Shown here piece after piece: positions 16,278 to 24,307 of a stretch of 64,000 bases of DNA. The notes under the pieces were generated by a model. That model worked only from the letters and a program-made list of their open reading frames with translations, was not told the origin of the DNA and searched no databases. Position 1 is the stretch's first letter. The number at the start of each line of letters is the position of its first letter. Origin of the DNA: an uncultured Clostridia bacterium (GTDB lineage: Bacteria; Bacillota; Clostridia; Monoglobales; Monoglobaceae). The stretch lies in NCBI GenBank assembly GCA_934454115.1, contig CAKSFQ010000001.1, forward strand, positions 248,001-312,000, written 5' to 3'. The position numbers were made by a program, and so were the translations under genes.

Positions 16278-16306
16278 TTGACAAAAAGCGATCGGTAGAT
16301 TATGAT
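16278..16306 (+). promoter_or_regulatory. Predicted promoter of phoH-ybeY-dgkA-era
   Basis: TTGACA (16278-16283), 17 bp, TATGAT (16301-16306), 39 bp before phoH. This separates the vegetative genes from the sporulation genes upstream. Confidence 0.8.
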
Positions 16307-16345
16307 AAAAACAGTAAAATTCAAAAGAAAATTTGAGGTAGCAGC

Positions 16346-17344
16346 ATGGAACGATTGATCGAAGTAGAAAAGATGGAGTATTTAATTAACCTGTTCGGCA
16401 GCTTTGACGAAAACGTCAAGCTGATTGAAAAGGAATTGGACGTTGCCATCATCAACCGCGGCTCGGAAATTAAAGTCGCAGGTGAGCCGGACGGCGTTGA
16501 CCGCGCACTCAGCGCTATCCGGAATCTGCTTGCCATCGCCGCGCGCGGCGACAGCATCGGTGAACAGGAGGTGCGCTATGTCCTCTCCCAGATTGAGGCC
16601 GGCAACGCCGAAAAGCTGGAGGAGCTCGGCAAGGACGTCATCTGCATCAGCACGCGCGGCGTTCCGATTAAGGCAAAGACCTTAGGGCAAAAGCAGTATG
16701 TCAATTCAATGAAGGACAGCGCCATTGTTTTCGGCATTGGTCCTGCCGGCACAGGCAAGACCTATCTTGCGGTCGCGGCAGCGGTGGCAGCCTTTAAAAG
16801 TAAAGAAATCGACCGCATTATCCTGACCCGACCCGCAATTGAGGCCGGAGAGAGCCTTGGCTTTCTGCCCGGCGATATGCAGGAAAAGGTTGACCCATAC
16901 CTCCGACCGCTCTATGACGCTTTGGGTGAGATGATGGGCTTTGAGGTCTTTCATAAAAACCTGGAGCGCGGCATGATTGAGGTTGCGCCGCTTGCCTATA
17001 TGCGCGGACGGACGCTGGATAACGCCTTTATCATCTTAGACGAGGCGCAAAACACCACACCGGAACAGATGAAGATGTTTTTGACCCGCATGGGCTTTTC
17101 GTCCCGGATTGTGGTAACCGGCGACGTGACGCAAATCGATCTTCCCAGGGACAAAAAGTCCGGGCTGCGTGATGCGGAAATCGTACTGAAAAACGTAGAG
17201 GGGATCGCGTTTAACTATCTGGACGAGCGCGACGTGGTACGACACCCGATGGTGCAGCGCATCGTCAAGGCATATGAGCGAAAGGAAACCGAACGGGAAC
17301 GCGCTGCCGCAAAAGCCAAGCAAAAACGGGGGGATCGTGGATGA
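16346..17344 (+). CDS. phoH: PhoH-family ATPase
   Basis: A 332 aa PhoH-like P-loop ATPase, linked to RNA metabolism and often next to the RNase YbeY, as here. The N-terminal 80 residues form a KH-like domain (KELDVAIINRGSEIKVAG). The ATPase shows FGIGPAGTGKTYLAVAAAV (Walker A) and FIILDEAQNTTPEQMKMFL (Walker B). The C-terminus is a charged tail (ERKETERERAAAKAKQKRG). It overlaps ybeY by 4 bp. GAGGTAGCAG precedes the ATG. Confidence 0.94.
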   Translation: MERLIEVEKMEYLINLFGSFDENVKLIEKELDVAIINRGSEIKVAGEPDGVDRALSAIRNLLAIAARGDSIGEQEVRYVLSQIEAGNAEKLEELGKDVICISTRGVPIKAKTLGQKQYVNSMKDSAIVFGIGPAGTGKTYLAVAAAVAAFKSKEIDRIILTRPAIEAGESLGFLPGDMQEKVDPYLRPLYDALGEMMGFEVFHKNLERGMIEVAPLAYMRGRTLDNAFIILDEAQNTTPEQMKMFLTRMGFSSRIVVTGDVTQIDLPRDKKSGLRDAEIVLKNVEGIAFNYLDERDVVRHPMVQRIVKAYERKETERERAAAKAKQKRGDRG

Positions 17345-17826
17345 AGATCAGCTTTTTAAATCAGCAGGACAAGTTCCCGGTCACAAAAAAACTTCGTACT
17401 TTAATGGAGACAGCGGCGAAAACCAGCCTTCGTTATATGCAATTTCGCACCGATGTGGAGATCAGCGTCATGCTGACCGACAACGAAGGAATCCGCACGC
17501 TCAACGCCATGCACCGCGGCATTGACCGCGCGACCGACGTCCTTTCCTTTCCGATGTATGAATATGACGAGGACGGCGCCATCATTGAAGAATACGCCGA
17601 GTACGGCGACGGGGGTGACCTATGCCTTGGGGACATCGTAATCTCGTTAGAGCGTGCTGCCGCACAGGCCGAGGAATACGGGCACAGCTTTGAACGGGAG
17701 GTTGGCTTTTTGACGGTGCACTCGATGCTGCATCTTCTCGGCTATGACCACATGACCGAGGAGGACGAGACCGAAATGTTCGGCTATCAAACGGCAATTT
17801 TAGAAGAAATGGGGCTGATTCGATGA
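17341..17826 (+). CDS. ybeY: rRNA maturation endoribonuclease YbeY
   Basis: A 161 aa zinc metalloprotein needed for 16S rRNA 3' end processing and ribosome quality control. The zinc motif HxxxHxxxxxH is seen as HSMLHLLGYDH, followed by the usual MTEEDETEMF. The conserved RATDVLSFPMYE is in the middle. It overlaps phoH and dgkA by 4 bp each, which implies translational coupling. Confidence 0.95.
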   Translation: MKISFLNQQDKFPVTKKLRTLMETAAKTSLRYMQFRTDVEISVMLTDNEGIRTLNAMHRGIDRATDVLSFPMYEYDEDGAIIEEYAEYGDGGDLCLGDIVISLERAAAQAEEYGHSFEREVGFLTVHSMLHLLGYDHMTEEDETEMFGYQTAILEEMGLIR

Positions 17827-18299
17827 AGCGGCTATGCGGATTTTCGGACGCGTGGCGCGGCCTTTTGCGCTGTTTTAGAGGACACAACTTCCGTATTCAC
17901 ATCGCCGCCGCTGTGACGGTTTTGCTCTTTGCGGTTCGCTACGGCTTAGAACGGACACAGTATCCTGTGCTGATTCTTGTCATCGCGCAGCTTCTGTCAC
18001 TGGAGGCGGTCAACACTGCGCTGGAGACGCTTTGCGACTACGCCTGCCGCGGCGTGCGGCATCCGAAAATCCGCATCGCAAAGGACGTTGCCGCCGGCGC
18101 AGTGCTGCTCTCTGCCATCGGCGCGGTCGCCTGTGCCTGCTTTTTCTTTTCTGATGCGGAAAAGTGGCACGCCCTGCTTTCTTCGATCCAAACAAGAGAT
18201 ATTGTTGTGCTGCTATGCTATGTGCTGCTTTGCGCCGCATGGATACTGCTGCCAAAATTTGACATACCACCAAGGAACAATGAGAAGGAGAATCAATGA
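17823..18299 (+). CDS. dgkA: Diacylglycerol/undecaprenol kinase, DgkA family
   Basis: A 158 aa integral membrane kinase; Gram-positive members phosphorylate undecaprenol to feed the cell-wall lipid carrier. It has an N-terminal amphipathic segment (FSDAWRGLLRCFRGHNFRIHI), three core helices and the signature LEAVNTALETLCDYA. It is longer than the usual 120-130 aa because an extra C-terminal hydrophobic helix (IVVLLCYVLLCAAWILL) is added. It overlaps ybeY and era. Confidence 0.88.
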   Translation: MKRLCGFSDAWRGLLRCFRGHNFRIHIAAAVTVLLFAVRYGLERTQYPVLILVIAQLLSLEAVNTALETLCDYACRGVRHPKIRIAKDVAAGAVLLSAIGAVACACFFFSDAEKWHALLSSIQTRDIVVLLCYVLLCAAWILLPKFDIPPRNNEKENQ

Positions 18300-19183
18300 T
18301 GAAATCCGGATTTATCGCCATTTGCGGACGCCCCAACGCGGGTAAGTCCACACTGCTGAACCGTATTGTAGGAGAAAAGGTCGCGATTGTCTCCAATAAG
18401 CCGCAGACGACCAGAACCAAAATCCTCGGCGTATATACCGAGGACGATTTGCAGGCGGTTCTGATCGACACGCCCGGCATTCACAAGCCGCACAACAAGC
18501 TGGGCAAGCGGATGGAGAAATACATCGCCGCCGCAACCGAGGAGATTGACGCCTTAATTTATGTGGTTGACTGCCACATTAAAGATGAGGATTTAGAGGC
18601 GGAGCGCATCGCCCTTTCCGGGCTGAAAACCGCCAAAGTTCCCGTGATTTTGGCGGTCAATAAGATTGACACCGCCGAACGGCTGCAGCTGCTGCCGATT
18701 CTGGACAAGATCCAGACGATCTATTCCTTTTCTTCCATCGTGCCGATCTCGGCCGAAAAGGGAGAAAATATTGACACTCTGATGGAGAGCATCAAGGGCT
18801 ATCTGCCCGAGGGGCCGAAGTTTTTCCCCGACGACGTCATCACCGACCAGCCGGAGCGGCAGATCGTATCGGAATTTATCCGTGAAAAGGCGCTGCGGCT
18901 GCTCAACCGCGAAGTGCCGCACGGCATCGCGGTTGAAATCGAAAAAATGAAGCAAAAGGAGAACGGCACCTACGAAATTTTGGCCGCCATCTACTGCGAA
19001 AAGCAAAGCCACAAGGGGATTATCATCGGCAAAGGCGGCGAAAAGCTCAAGCAGATCGGCTCGCTCTCGCGGCACGATATTGAGCGGTTTTTGGGCGCCA
19101 AAGTCTATCTGGAGCTTTGGGTGCGCGTCAAGGAGGACTGGCGCAACCGCGAAAACTTTATCACCGACATCGGCTTTGAATAA
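18296..19183 (+). CDS. era: GTPase Era
   Basis: Era binds the 3' end of 16S rRNA and acts in 30S assembly. The 295 aa protein has the G1 motif GRPNAGKSTLL, G3 DTPGIHKPHNKLGK, G4 NKID and a C-terminal KH domain with IIIGKGGEKLKQIG. It overlaps dgkA by 4 bp. In many Firmicutes yqzL and recO follow directly; here a 350 bp repeat lies between era and yqzL. Confidence 0.97.
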   Translation: MMKSGFIAICGRPNAGKSTLLNRIVGEKVAIVSNKPQTTRTKILGVYTEDDLQAVLIDTPGIHKPHNKLGKRMEKYIAAATEEIDALIYVVDCHIKDEDLEAERIALSGLKTAKVPVILAVNKIDTAERLQLLPILDKIQTIYSFSSIVPISAEKGENIDTLMESIKGYLPEGPKFFPDDVITDQPERQIVSEFIREKALRLLNREVPHGIAVEIEKMKQKENGTYEILAAIYCEKQSHKGIIIGKGGEKLKQIGSLSRHDIERFLGAKVYLELWVRVKEDWRNRENFITDIGFE

Positions 19184-19213
19184 ACTCGGTGATAAATTTA
19201 TCCCAAAAATGTT

Positions 19214-19566
19214 GCGAAAAATTTCATTTTGAATGGATCGCCGTCCCCTGCTTAGCCATTGCTCCTCTCGGCTCTCGCCTCGGTCAGCGATGGGCGACTG
19301 CCACAGGCAGTCATCGCCGCGGCGGCGCAGAAACGAAATTTTTCGCCGATTTTACGCTGTTTTCGGCAAGATATTGCAACATTGCCCAAACGGGCGTGGC
19401 GGAAAAGATAGGGCATCCCAAAAATCTTATTTGATTTTTAGGAAAAAGGAGCAGCGCCGGAGCCTAGCGATGGTTTGACGGTTTTTGTCAAATCGAGCCA
19501 CTGCGCAGGCAGATGTGACGCGGGCGTTGGGCAATCAATTCAAAGCAATATCTTGCTGAAAACCTG
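19214..19566 (-). repeat. Modular intergenic repeat, copy 2 (long form)
   Basis: Module B spans 19214-19346 with arms GCGAAAAATTTCATT and AACGAAATTTTTCGC. Module A lies between GCAAGATATTGC (19366-19377) and GCAATATCTTGC (19545-19556) and holds the insert C with hairpins around AAAAATCTTATTTGATTTTT and TTTGACGGTTTTTGTCAAA. It interrupts the era-yqzL-recO order. No gene is supported in it. Confidence 0.9.
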
Positions 19567-19683
19567 CCGATAAAACTGGAAAACATTGATAATACCGGCG
19601 CAGTATAAAGGTTTTTCCGTATCATATACTAAAGGTATTGATTTTTCATATCTTTACGATCTTTAGATAAGGAGAGACCTGCC

Positions 19684-19854
19684 ATGCGCTATGACATCGA
19701 AAATTTCTGGAAAAAGTTTCAGACGACCGGCAAGGTCGCAGATTATTTGCAGTACCGCGGCGCGGTTTTGGCGAAGGCTTCTGCCGAACATCCGCCAAAG
19801 GACGGATCGGATCACGGCCAATGCGGCAAAAATACGACAAATTCATTCCGATAA
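19684..19854 (+). CDS. yqzL: YqzL-family small protein
   Basis: A 56 aa protein opening with MRYDIENFWKKFQTTGKVAD and then YLQYR, which matches the YqzL pattern (aromatic W, F, 'TG', 'YL.Y') of small proteins encoded between era and recO in Firmicutes. AAGGAGAG lies 8 bp upstream of the ATG. Function is unknown. The C-terminal part (residues 36-56) is hydrophilic and low in conservation. It lies 46 bp upstream of recO. Confidence 0.8.
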   Translation: MRYDIENFWKKFQTTGKVADYLQYRGAVLAKASAEHPPKDGSDHGQCGKNTTNSFR

Positions 19855-19900
19855 TTGGAAATACGGCATACTCGATTGAAAAAAAGGGAGGGGAGCGTCT

Positions 19901-20686
19901 TTGGGCATTGTGGAAATGACGGGCATCATTACCCGTGAGATCAAATACGGAGACAGCTCCCGCATCCTAACGGTGATTACCAAGGAGGGCGGCCGCATCT
20001 CGGTATTGGCCGGCGGCGTCCGTGCCGGGCGCAGCGGTATGCTGGCGGCAACTCAGCTTTTTTGTTACGCTAGGTTCACCCTGTTCCTGGGGCGCAGCAA
20101 AACCCTTTATAAGCTCAACGCCGCCGACGTGATCGAGACCTTTCGCGGTCTGAAAATGTCGCTGGAGGACATGGCGTATGCCTCCTACCTCTGCGAGATT
20201 ACCAACGCCACTGTCCAGGAAAACCATCCCGACCCGGCGCAGCTTTCACTGCTCTTAAACGCCCTGTACCTGCTCACACATAACAAAAAGCCGCGCGAGC
20301 AGGTCAAGGCCGCCTATGAGTTTCGCAGTCTTTCGCTGCAGGGCCTTCTTCCGCCGCTCTCCGCTTGCAGCGCATGCGGCGCACCGGATCCGGTTGTGTT
20401 TGTGCCAAGCGCCGGCGCCGCGTACTGCGAGTCATGTAAATCCCTGCATCCCGGCGAGTGGATTGCGTGCGGCAAGGCAATTTTACAGGCGATCTCTTAC
20501 ATAGCCGGTGCAGAGGACAAGCATGTTTTTTCGTTCACGCTGCCGCCGTCCTCGCTCCGCTACCTGAGTGCCCTTGGGGAATATTGTACCGAATTATGTT
20601 TAGAAAAGCACTTAAAAACCCTGGACTATTTAAACGATATCCGGGCTTTGGAGGAAGAAAACCGTGCACCAAAATCGGGAAATTGA
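19901..20686 (+). CDS. recO: DNA repair protein RecO
   Basis: RecO loads RecA with RecR in recombinational gap repair. The 261 aa protein has the N-terminal OB fold (TGIITREIKYGDSSRILTVI) and a zinc module CSACGAPDP...CESCKSLHPG near residues 150-190. The start is TTG at 19901, with GGGAGGGG 7 bp upstream. The downstream thioesterase gene starts 31 bp after recO ends. Confidence 0.93.
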   Translation: MGIVEMTGIITREIKYGDSSRILTVITKEGGRISVLAGGVRAGRSGMLAATQLFCYARFTLFLGRSKTLYKLNAADVIETFRGLKMSLEDMAYASYLCEITNATVQENHPDPAQLSLLLNALYLLTHNKKPREQVKAAYEFRSLSLQGLLPPLSACSACGAPDPVVFVPSAGAAYCESCKSLHPGEWIACGKAILQAISYIAGAEDKHVFSFTLPPSSLRYLSALGEYCTELCLEKHLKTLDYLNDIRALEEENRAPKSGN

Positions 20687-20717
20687 AGAATTTTCAGGGA
20701 GAACAGGAGGATTTGCA

Positions 20718-21209
20718 TTGAACGTAACCGCGAAAGAAGAAAACGGAAAATACGTACAGGATTCTTATACCGAGCAGCTGCAAATTTTAAATTTATCCAG
20801 TATCAACGGTTATAACCGCCTATTCGGCGGCCAGCTGCTGGAATGGATTGACGTGGTAGCCGCCATTGTTGCAAGGCGACATTCCGGAAAGAATGTCACC
20901 ACAGCCGCCATTGATAGTTTGCAGTTTAAAGGGCCGGCCTATGCCAACGATACCGTCCTGCTGACGGGGACGCTAACCCACGTGGGGACGACCTCGATGG
21001 AGGTCTGCGTCAAGACCTATGTGGAGAGCTTAGACGGTACGCACCGGCTGATTAACACTGCCTACATCGTGATGGTCGCCCTGGACGAGAACGAGCATCC
21101 GACCAGGGTGCCGCGCCTGATTCCCATTACCAGAGAAGAACGCGAGGAATGGGAGGCCGGCGAACGCCGCCAACTTTTACGCAAGCAGCGCCGCAAAGAA
21201 GGATTTTAA
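20718..21209 (+). CDS. Acyl-CoA thioesterase, hotdog fold
   Basis: A 163 aa single-hotdog thioesterase of the YciA/BFIT-like type, hydrolysing acyl-CoA. The conserved NGYNRLFGGQLLEWIDVVAAIVA contains the catalytic-region Asp, and the next strand is DSLQFKGPAYANDTVLLTG. The C-terminus is a charged helix (REEREEWEAGERRQLLRKQRR). TTG at 20718 is the likely start, with GGAGG 7 bp upstream; an in-frame ATG at 20664 lies inside recO and lacks a site. The physiological acyl substrate is not evident. Confidence 0.85.
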   Translation: MNVTAKEENGKYVQDSYTEQLQILNLSSINGYNRLFGGQLLEWIDVVAAIVARRHSGKNVTTAAIDSLQFKGPAYANDTVLLTGTLTHVGTTSMEVCVKTYVESLDGTHRLINTAYIVMVALDENEHPTRVPRLIPITREEREEWEAGERRQLLRKQRRKEGF

Positions 21210-21212
21210 AAA

Positions 21213-21234
21213 GGACGGGGAACCCCGTCCTTTT
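21213..21234 (+). terminator. Intrinsic terminator after recO-thioesterase
   Basis: GGACGGGG (21213-21220), AA, CCCCGTCC (21223-21230), TTTT. Repeat copy 3 begins at the next base. Confidence 0.85.
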
Positions 21235-21603
21235 AGACTGTCGAAAAAGTCAGTTTTCAGCAAGATATTGCTTTGAATTGATAGCCCTTCGCCCGCGTCA
21301 CATCTGCCTGCGCAGTGGCTCGATTTGACAAAAATCGTCAAACCATCGCTAGGCTTCGGCGCTGCTCCTTTTTCCCAAAAATCAAATAAGATTTTTGGGA
21401 TGCTCTATGTTTTCTGCCGCGCCCGCTTTGGCAATGTCGCAATATCTTGCCGAAAACGGCGTGGAATCGGCGAAAAATTTCATTTCTGCGCCGCCGCGGC
21501 GATGACTGCCTGTGGCAGTCGCCCATCGCTGACCGAGGCGAGAGCCGAGAGGAGCAATGGCTAAGCAGGGGACGGCGATCAAATCAAAATGAACTTTTTC
21601 GCC
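21235..21603 (+). repeat. Modular intergenic repeat, copy 3 (long form)
   Basis: Starts directly after the T-run of the thioesterase terminator. Module A arms are at 21260-21271 and 21439-21450 with the full insert C. Module B runs from 21470 to 21602. It lies between convergent genes. The open frames inside are the repeat itself, not genes. Confidence 0.9.
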
Positions 21604-21644
21604 CACCGCCTTTTTGCGGTCGGTACATTTTTTTAGCCCCACTT

Positions 21645-23069
21645 TTATTTTAGCTGGGAGATAGCATCCCCTATCGTCTTTTCCATCGCCTCGTTGCCGT
21701 ACTTGTCTACCTCAGACTTATTCTTTTCGCCGTGGGTCAGGCAGCCGGCGCCGCCGATACAGCCGCCCACACAGGCCATGCCCTCGATAAAGTTCGCGTC
21801 CAGCAGATTCTTGCTCTTTTTGAGCAGCGCCGTGCGGCAGGCCTCAATCCCGTCACACGCCACCGCCTTAAGCGCAAAGTCCTCCATGCCATGCTCGGCA
21901 AGTCCCTGCCTAACCGCATCGGAAAGGCCGCCGCTTCGCGCAAAGATTCTGCCAAAGTAGGACGCATTATCCAGTACATCTTCATCCAGTGCGGTGATAT
22001 CAATGTCGCGGCTGTCAAAGAGCGCCTGTAACTCCTCAAAGGTGAGGCAGGCATCCACATAGGGGCGTACCTCCTCCTTTTGCACCTCCATCTTCTTGGC
22101 CGTGCACGGCCCGATAAAGACAATCTTAACATTCTCGTCCCGCTCCTTGATATACTTGGCGAGCGTTGCCATCGGGGACAGATTGTGTGAGATCATCGGC
22201 ACCAAATCCGGAAAGTTTTTATGCACATAGTCCACAAACGCCGGGCAGCAGGAGCTGGTTAAAAATCCCTTTTCGGTCAGCTCCTTCGACTCCGCGTACG
22301 CCACCATGTCGGCGCCGAGCGCGGCCTCAATTACGGTGTAAAATCCAAGCTCCTTCAGCCCCCTTATCACCTGACCCAGTTTTGCATAGGTAAACTGGCT
22401 GGAGATCGACGGCGCGACCAGGGCATATACCTTATATTTTTGATTGTTCTCGCTTTTTTTAATAAAATCGATACAGTCTAAGATAAATGATTTATCGTTC
22501 AACGCCCCAAAAGGACACTGATATACACAGGCGCCACAGGCAATACACTTGTCGTTGTCGATGGCCGCCGCCTTAGTCTCGTTCATTGAGATTGCCTTGA
22601 TTTTGCATGCGTTCTGACAGGGACGCTTGCGGTTAACAATCGCCGTAAACGGACAAACTCTGGCACAGGCGCCGCAGCCGACACACTTGGATCTATCGAT
22701 ATGTGCGACATGGTTGTGATCAAACGAAATCGCGCCGCGTCGACAGACGTCCTCGCAGCGGTGGGCAAGGCAGCCGCGGCATGCGTTGGTTACCTCATAG
22801 CCGCCCATCGGGCATTCGTCGCACGCGATCTCAATGACCTCAATCACGTTGGGATTTTCCTGATCGCCGCCCATGGCAAGCCGCACGCGCTCGGCCAAAA
22901 TGGCACGCTCCTTATACACGCAGCAGCGCATGGTCGGGGTATTGCCCGGCACAATTTCCTTTGGAATATTCAGCACGTTTTCCAACAGCGTGTCCGCCCA
23001 GGCATGGCGTGCCACTTCACGCAGAACCTTATATTTTAAATGCTGCACCTTGGTATCAAATTTTCGCAT
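21645..23069 (-). CDS. [FeFe] hydrogenase, group B type
   Basis: A 474 aa monomeric [FeFe] hydrogenase-family enzyme, expected to catalyse H+/H2 exchange with ferredoxin in the cytoplasm. The N-terminal part has a Cys-rich segment (CDECPMGGYEVTNACRGC) and two [4Fe-4S] ferredoxin motifs (CVGCGACARVCP and CIACGACVYQCP). The three H-cluster signatures are intact: TSSCCPAF near 272, GPCTAKKMEV near 321, and EGMACVGGCIGGAGC near 434. The first signature has Phe where classical enzymes have Trp, as in group B. It is last in a minus-strand cluster. No maturase genes (hydE, hydF, hydG) are in the window. Confidence 0.9.
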   Translation of the reverse strand: MRKFDTKVQHLKYKVLREVARHAWADTLLENVLNIPKEIVPGNTPTMRCCVYKERAILAERVRLAMGGDQENPNVIEVIEIACDECPMGGYEVTNACRGCLAHRCEDVCRRGAISFDHNHVAHIDRSKCVGCGACARVCPFTAIVNRKRPCQNACKIKAISMNETKAAAIDNDKCIACGACVYQCPFGALNDKSFILDCIDFIKKSENNQKYKVYALVAPSISSQFTYAKLGQVIRGLKELGFYTVIEAALGADMVAYAESKELTEKGFLTSSCCPAFVDYVHKNFPDLVPMISHNLSPMATLAKYIKERDENVKIVFIGPCTAKKMEVQKEEVRPYVDACLTFEELQALFDSRDIDITALDEDVLDNASYFGRIFARSGGLSDAVRQGLAEHGMEDFALKAVACDGIEACRTALLKKSKNLLDANFIEGMACVGGCIGGAGCLTHGEKNKSEVDKYGNEAMEKTIGDAISQLK

Positions 23070-23134
23070 CAATTAACCCTTCTCCCTTAACCTGATAATT
23101 ACATCTAAGCCCGCCTCAATCGGCGTAATTGACG

Positions 23135-24307
23135 TTAAAAATAACTCACCTTGATCCGCTTTCCCATCTCTTTCAGGCATTGAGAAAGCTCCTCCACCAG
23201 GTTCATCTTGATATTAAAGTTGATCGGAAGATCCGGATTCTGATGTGCCGGATTCACCGCACGGCCAACGTAAAAGTTGATGTCGGTCGCCTCTTCAAAC
23301 AGTATTCTCGCAATCAGCGACGCGCCGTCACGCTTGTAGCCCCAATGCGTGTAGCTCTCGTTGCATTTTAGATAGTCCCTGGCGTATTCTAACACCTTAT
23401 TGACCGTAATCACGCCCTCGGTCACCAGATCCACGCCCTCGATCTCGGCAATCGGCGGAATCTCCGGATCCTCAAAGTTCAGGCTCGGTATGACCTTTTT
23501 GCCAAGGTATTTGGCCGCGATGGACGAGGTGGTACCGCCGCAGACGATATGCTTTCCCTCTTTCGAGAAGAACAGTGACATCATGCGATCCGCATCGTCA
23601 CGGTTGGACGGCGGCCCGAACAAAAGGTTGACCGGTGCGCGCCGCCGCACCCGAACCACGCAGGCGGTCGCGTCATCGCCCGGTTTTTCGCCGTAGAGCT
23701 TGTTACACTCGTCCACCAAAATGGTTGCCAGGGTCTTGGCCGTAAAATCGTTGACGGTCAGCGGCTCCAAATAATCGATGATGTCCTCGCGTTTCCACCC
23801 AAAGTTGTAGGCGATACCGATTCCGGCATGGGGACAGCCGTCGCTCATCGCGACAAAGATGTCGTTTTCTTTTAGGTCAATCACCGACTGATACACCGTT
23901 TTACCGCCGATGCTCCGTTCAGTCCTGGGATAGTCATAATTTTTATAATCCCGAAACAAAATCACCGGCGGATTGTCATACTGAATTAATTCGGCGCGCA
24001 CGTTATCAACCAAATGGATGATGGTAAAGGTGGAATACGCCACGCCGCGCACGCTACAGATCGGCAGCGTCGCCGCAATGGTCGAGACGCACTCTTCAAT
24101 CGACAAGCCCTCCGCCATCATGGTTGAGATAATCTTTGCGGTCAGGGTGGATAAAATACTTGCCTTTACACCGCTGCCCAGGCCGTCCGCCAGGACAATC
24201 ACCGTCGAATTTTCGCCCTGCTCCACCACATCCACGTGGTCGCCGCAAAGCTGCTCACCCTCATGGTTAATGCTTTTATATCCAATGTCCGCGCACAAAT
24301 TATTCAT
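23135..24307 (-). CDS. SpoIIE-type PP2C serine phosphatase
   Basis: A 390 aa soluble phosphatase. Residues 1-220 form a SpoIIE/PP2C domain with metal-binding motifs VLADGLGSG, MSDGCPHAG and GDDATACVV. Residues 225-390 are a separate domain with no motif I recognise (begins NLLFGPPSNRDDADRMM; contains IVCGGTTSSIAAKYLGKK). It has no membrane helices, unlike true SpoIIE, so it is not the sporulation phosphatase. The ATG at 24307 overlaps the end of the PAS-hydrogenase gene (GATGAATAA), so the two are coupled. The likely role is dephosphorylating a partner in hydrogenase-linked signalling. Confidence 0.85.
   Translation of the reverse strand: MNNLCADIGYKSINHEGEQLCGDHVDVVEQGENSTVIVLADGLGSGVKASILSTLTAKIISTMMAEGLSIEECVSTIAATLPICSVRGVAYSTFTIIHLVDNVRAELIQYDNPPVILFRDYKNYDYPRTERSIGGKTVYQSVIDLKENDIFVAMSDGCPHAGIGIAYNFGWKREDIIDYLEPLTVNDFTAKTLATILVDECNKLYGEKPGDDATACVVRVRRRAPVNLLFGPPSNRDDADRMMSLFFSKEGKHIVCGGTTSSIAAKYLGKKVIPSLNFEDPEIPPIAEIEGVDLVTEGVITVNKVLEYARDYLKCNESYTHWGYKRDGASLIARILFEEATDINFYVGRAVNPAHQNPDLPINFNIKMNLVEELSQCLKEMGKRIKVSYF

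Noticed and set aside
19189..19478. Open reading frames inside repeat copies (also near 21325-21653, 46690-46944, 47904-48171, 57632-58000, 62145-62348)
   Set aside because: They are translations of the repeat sequence in either direction, lack ribosome sites, and change frame between copies.
23135..24307. True sporulation phosphatase SpoIIE
   Set aside because: It has no membrane helices, is half the usual length and sits with hydrogenase genes.
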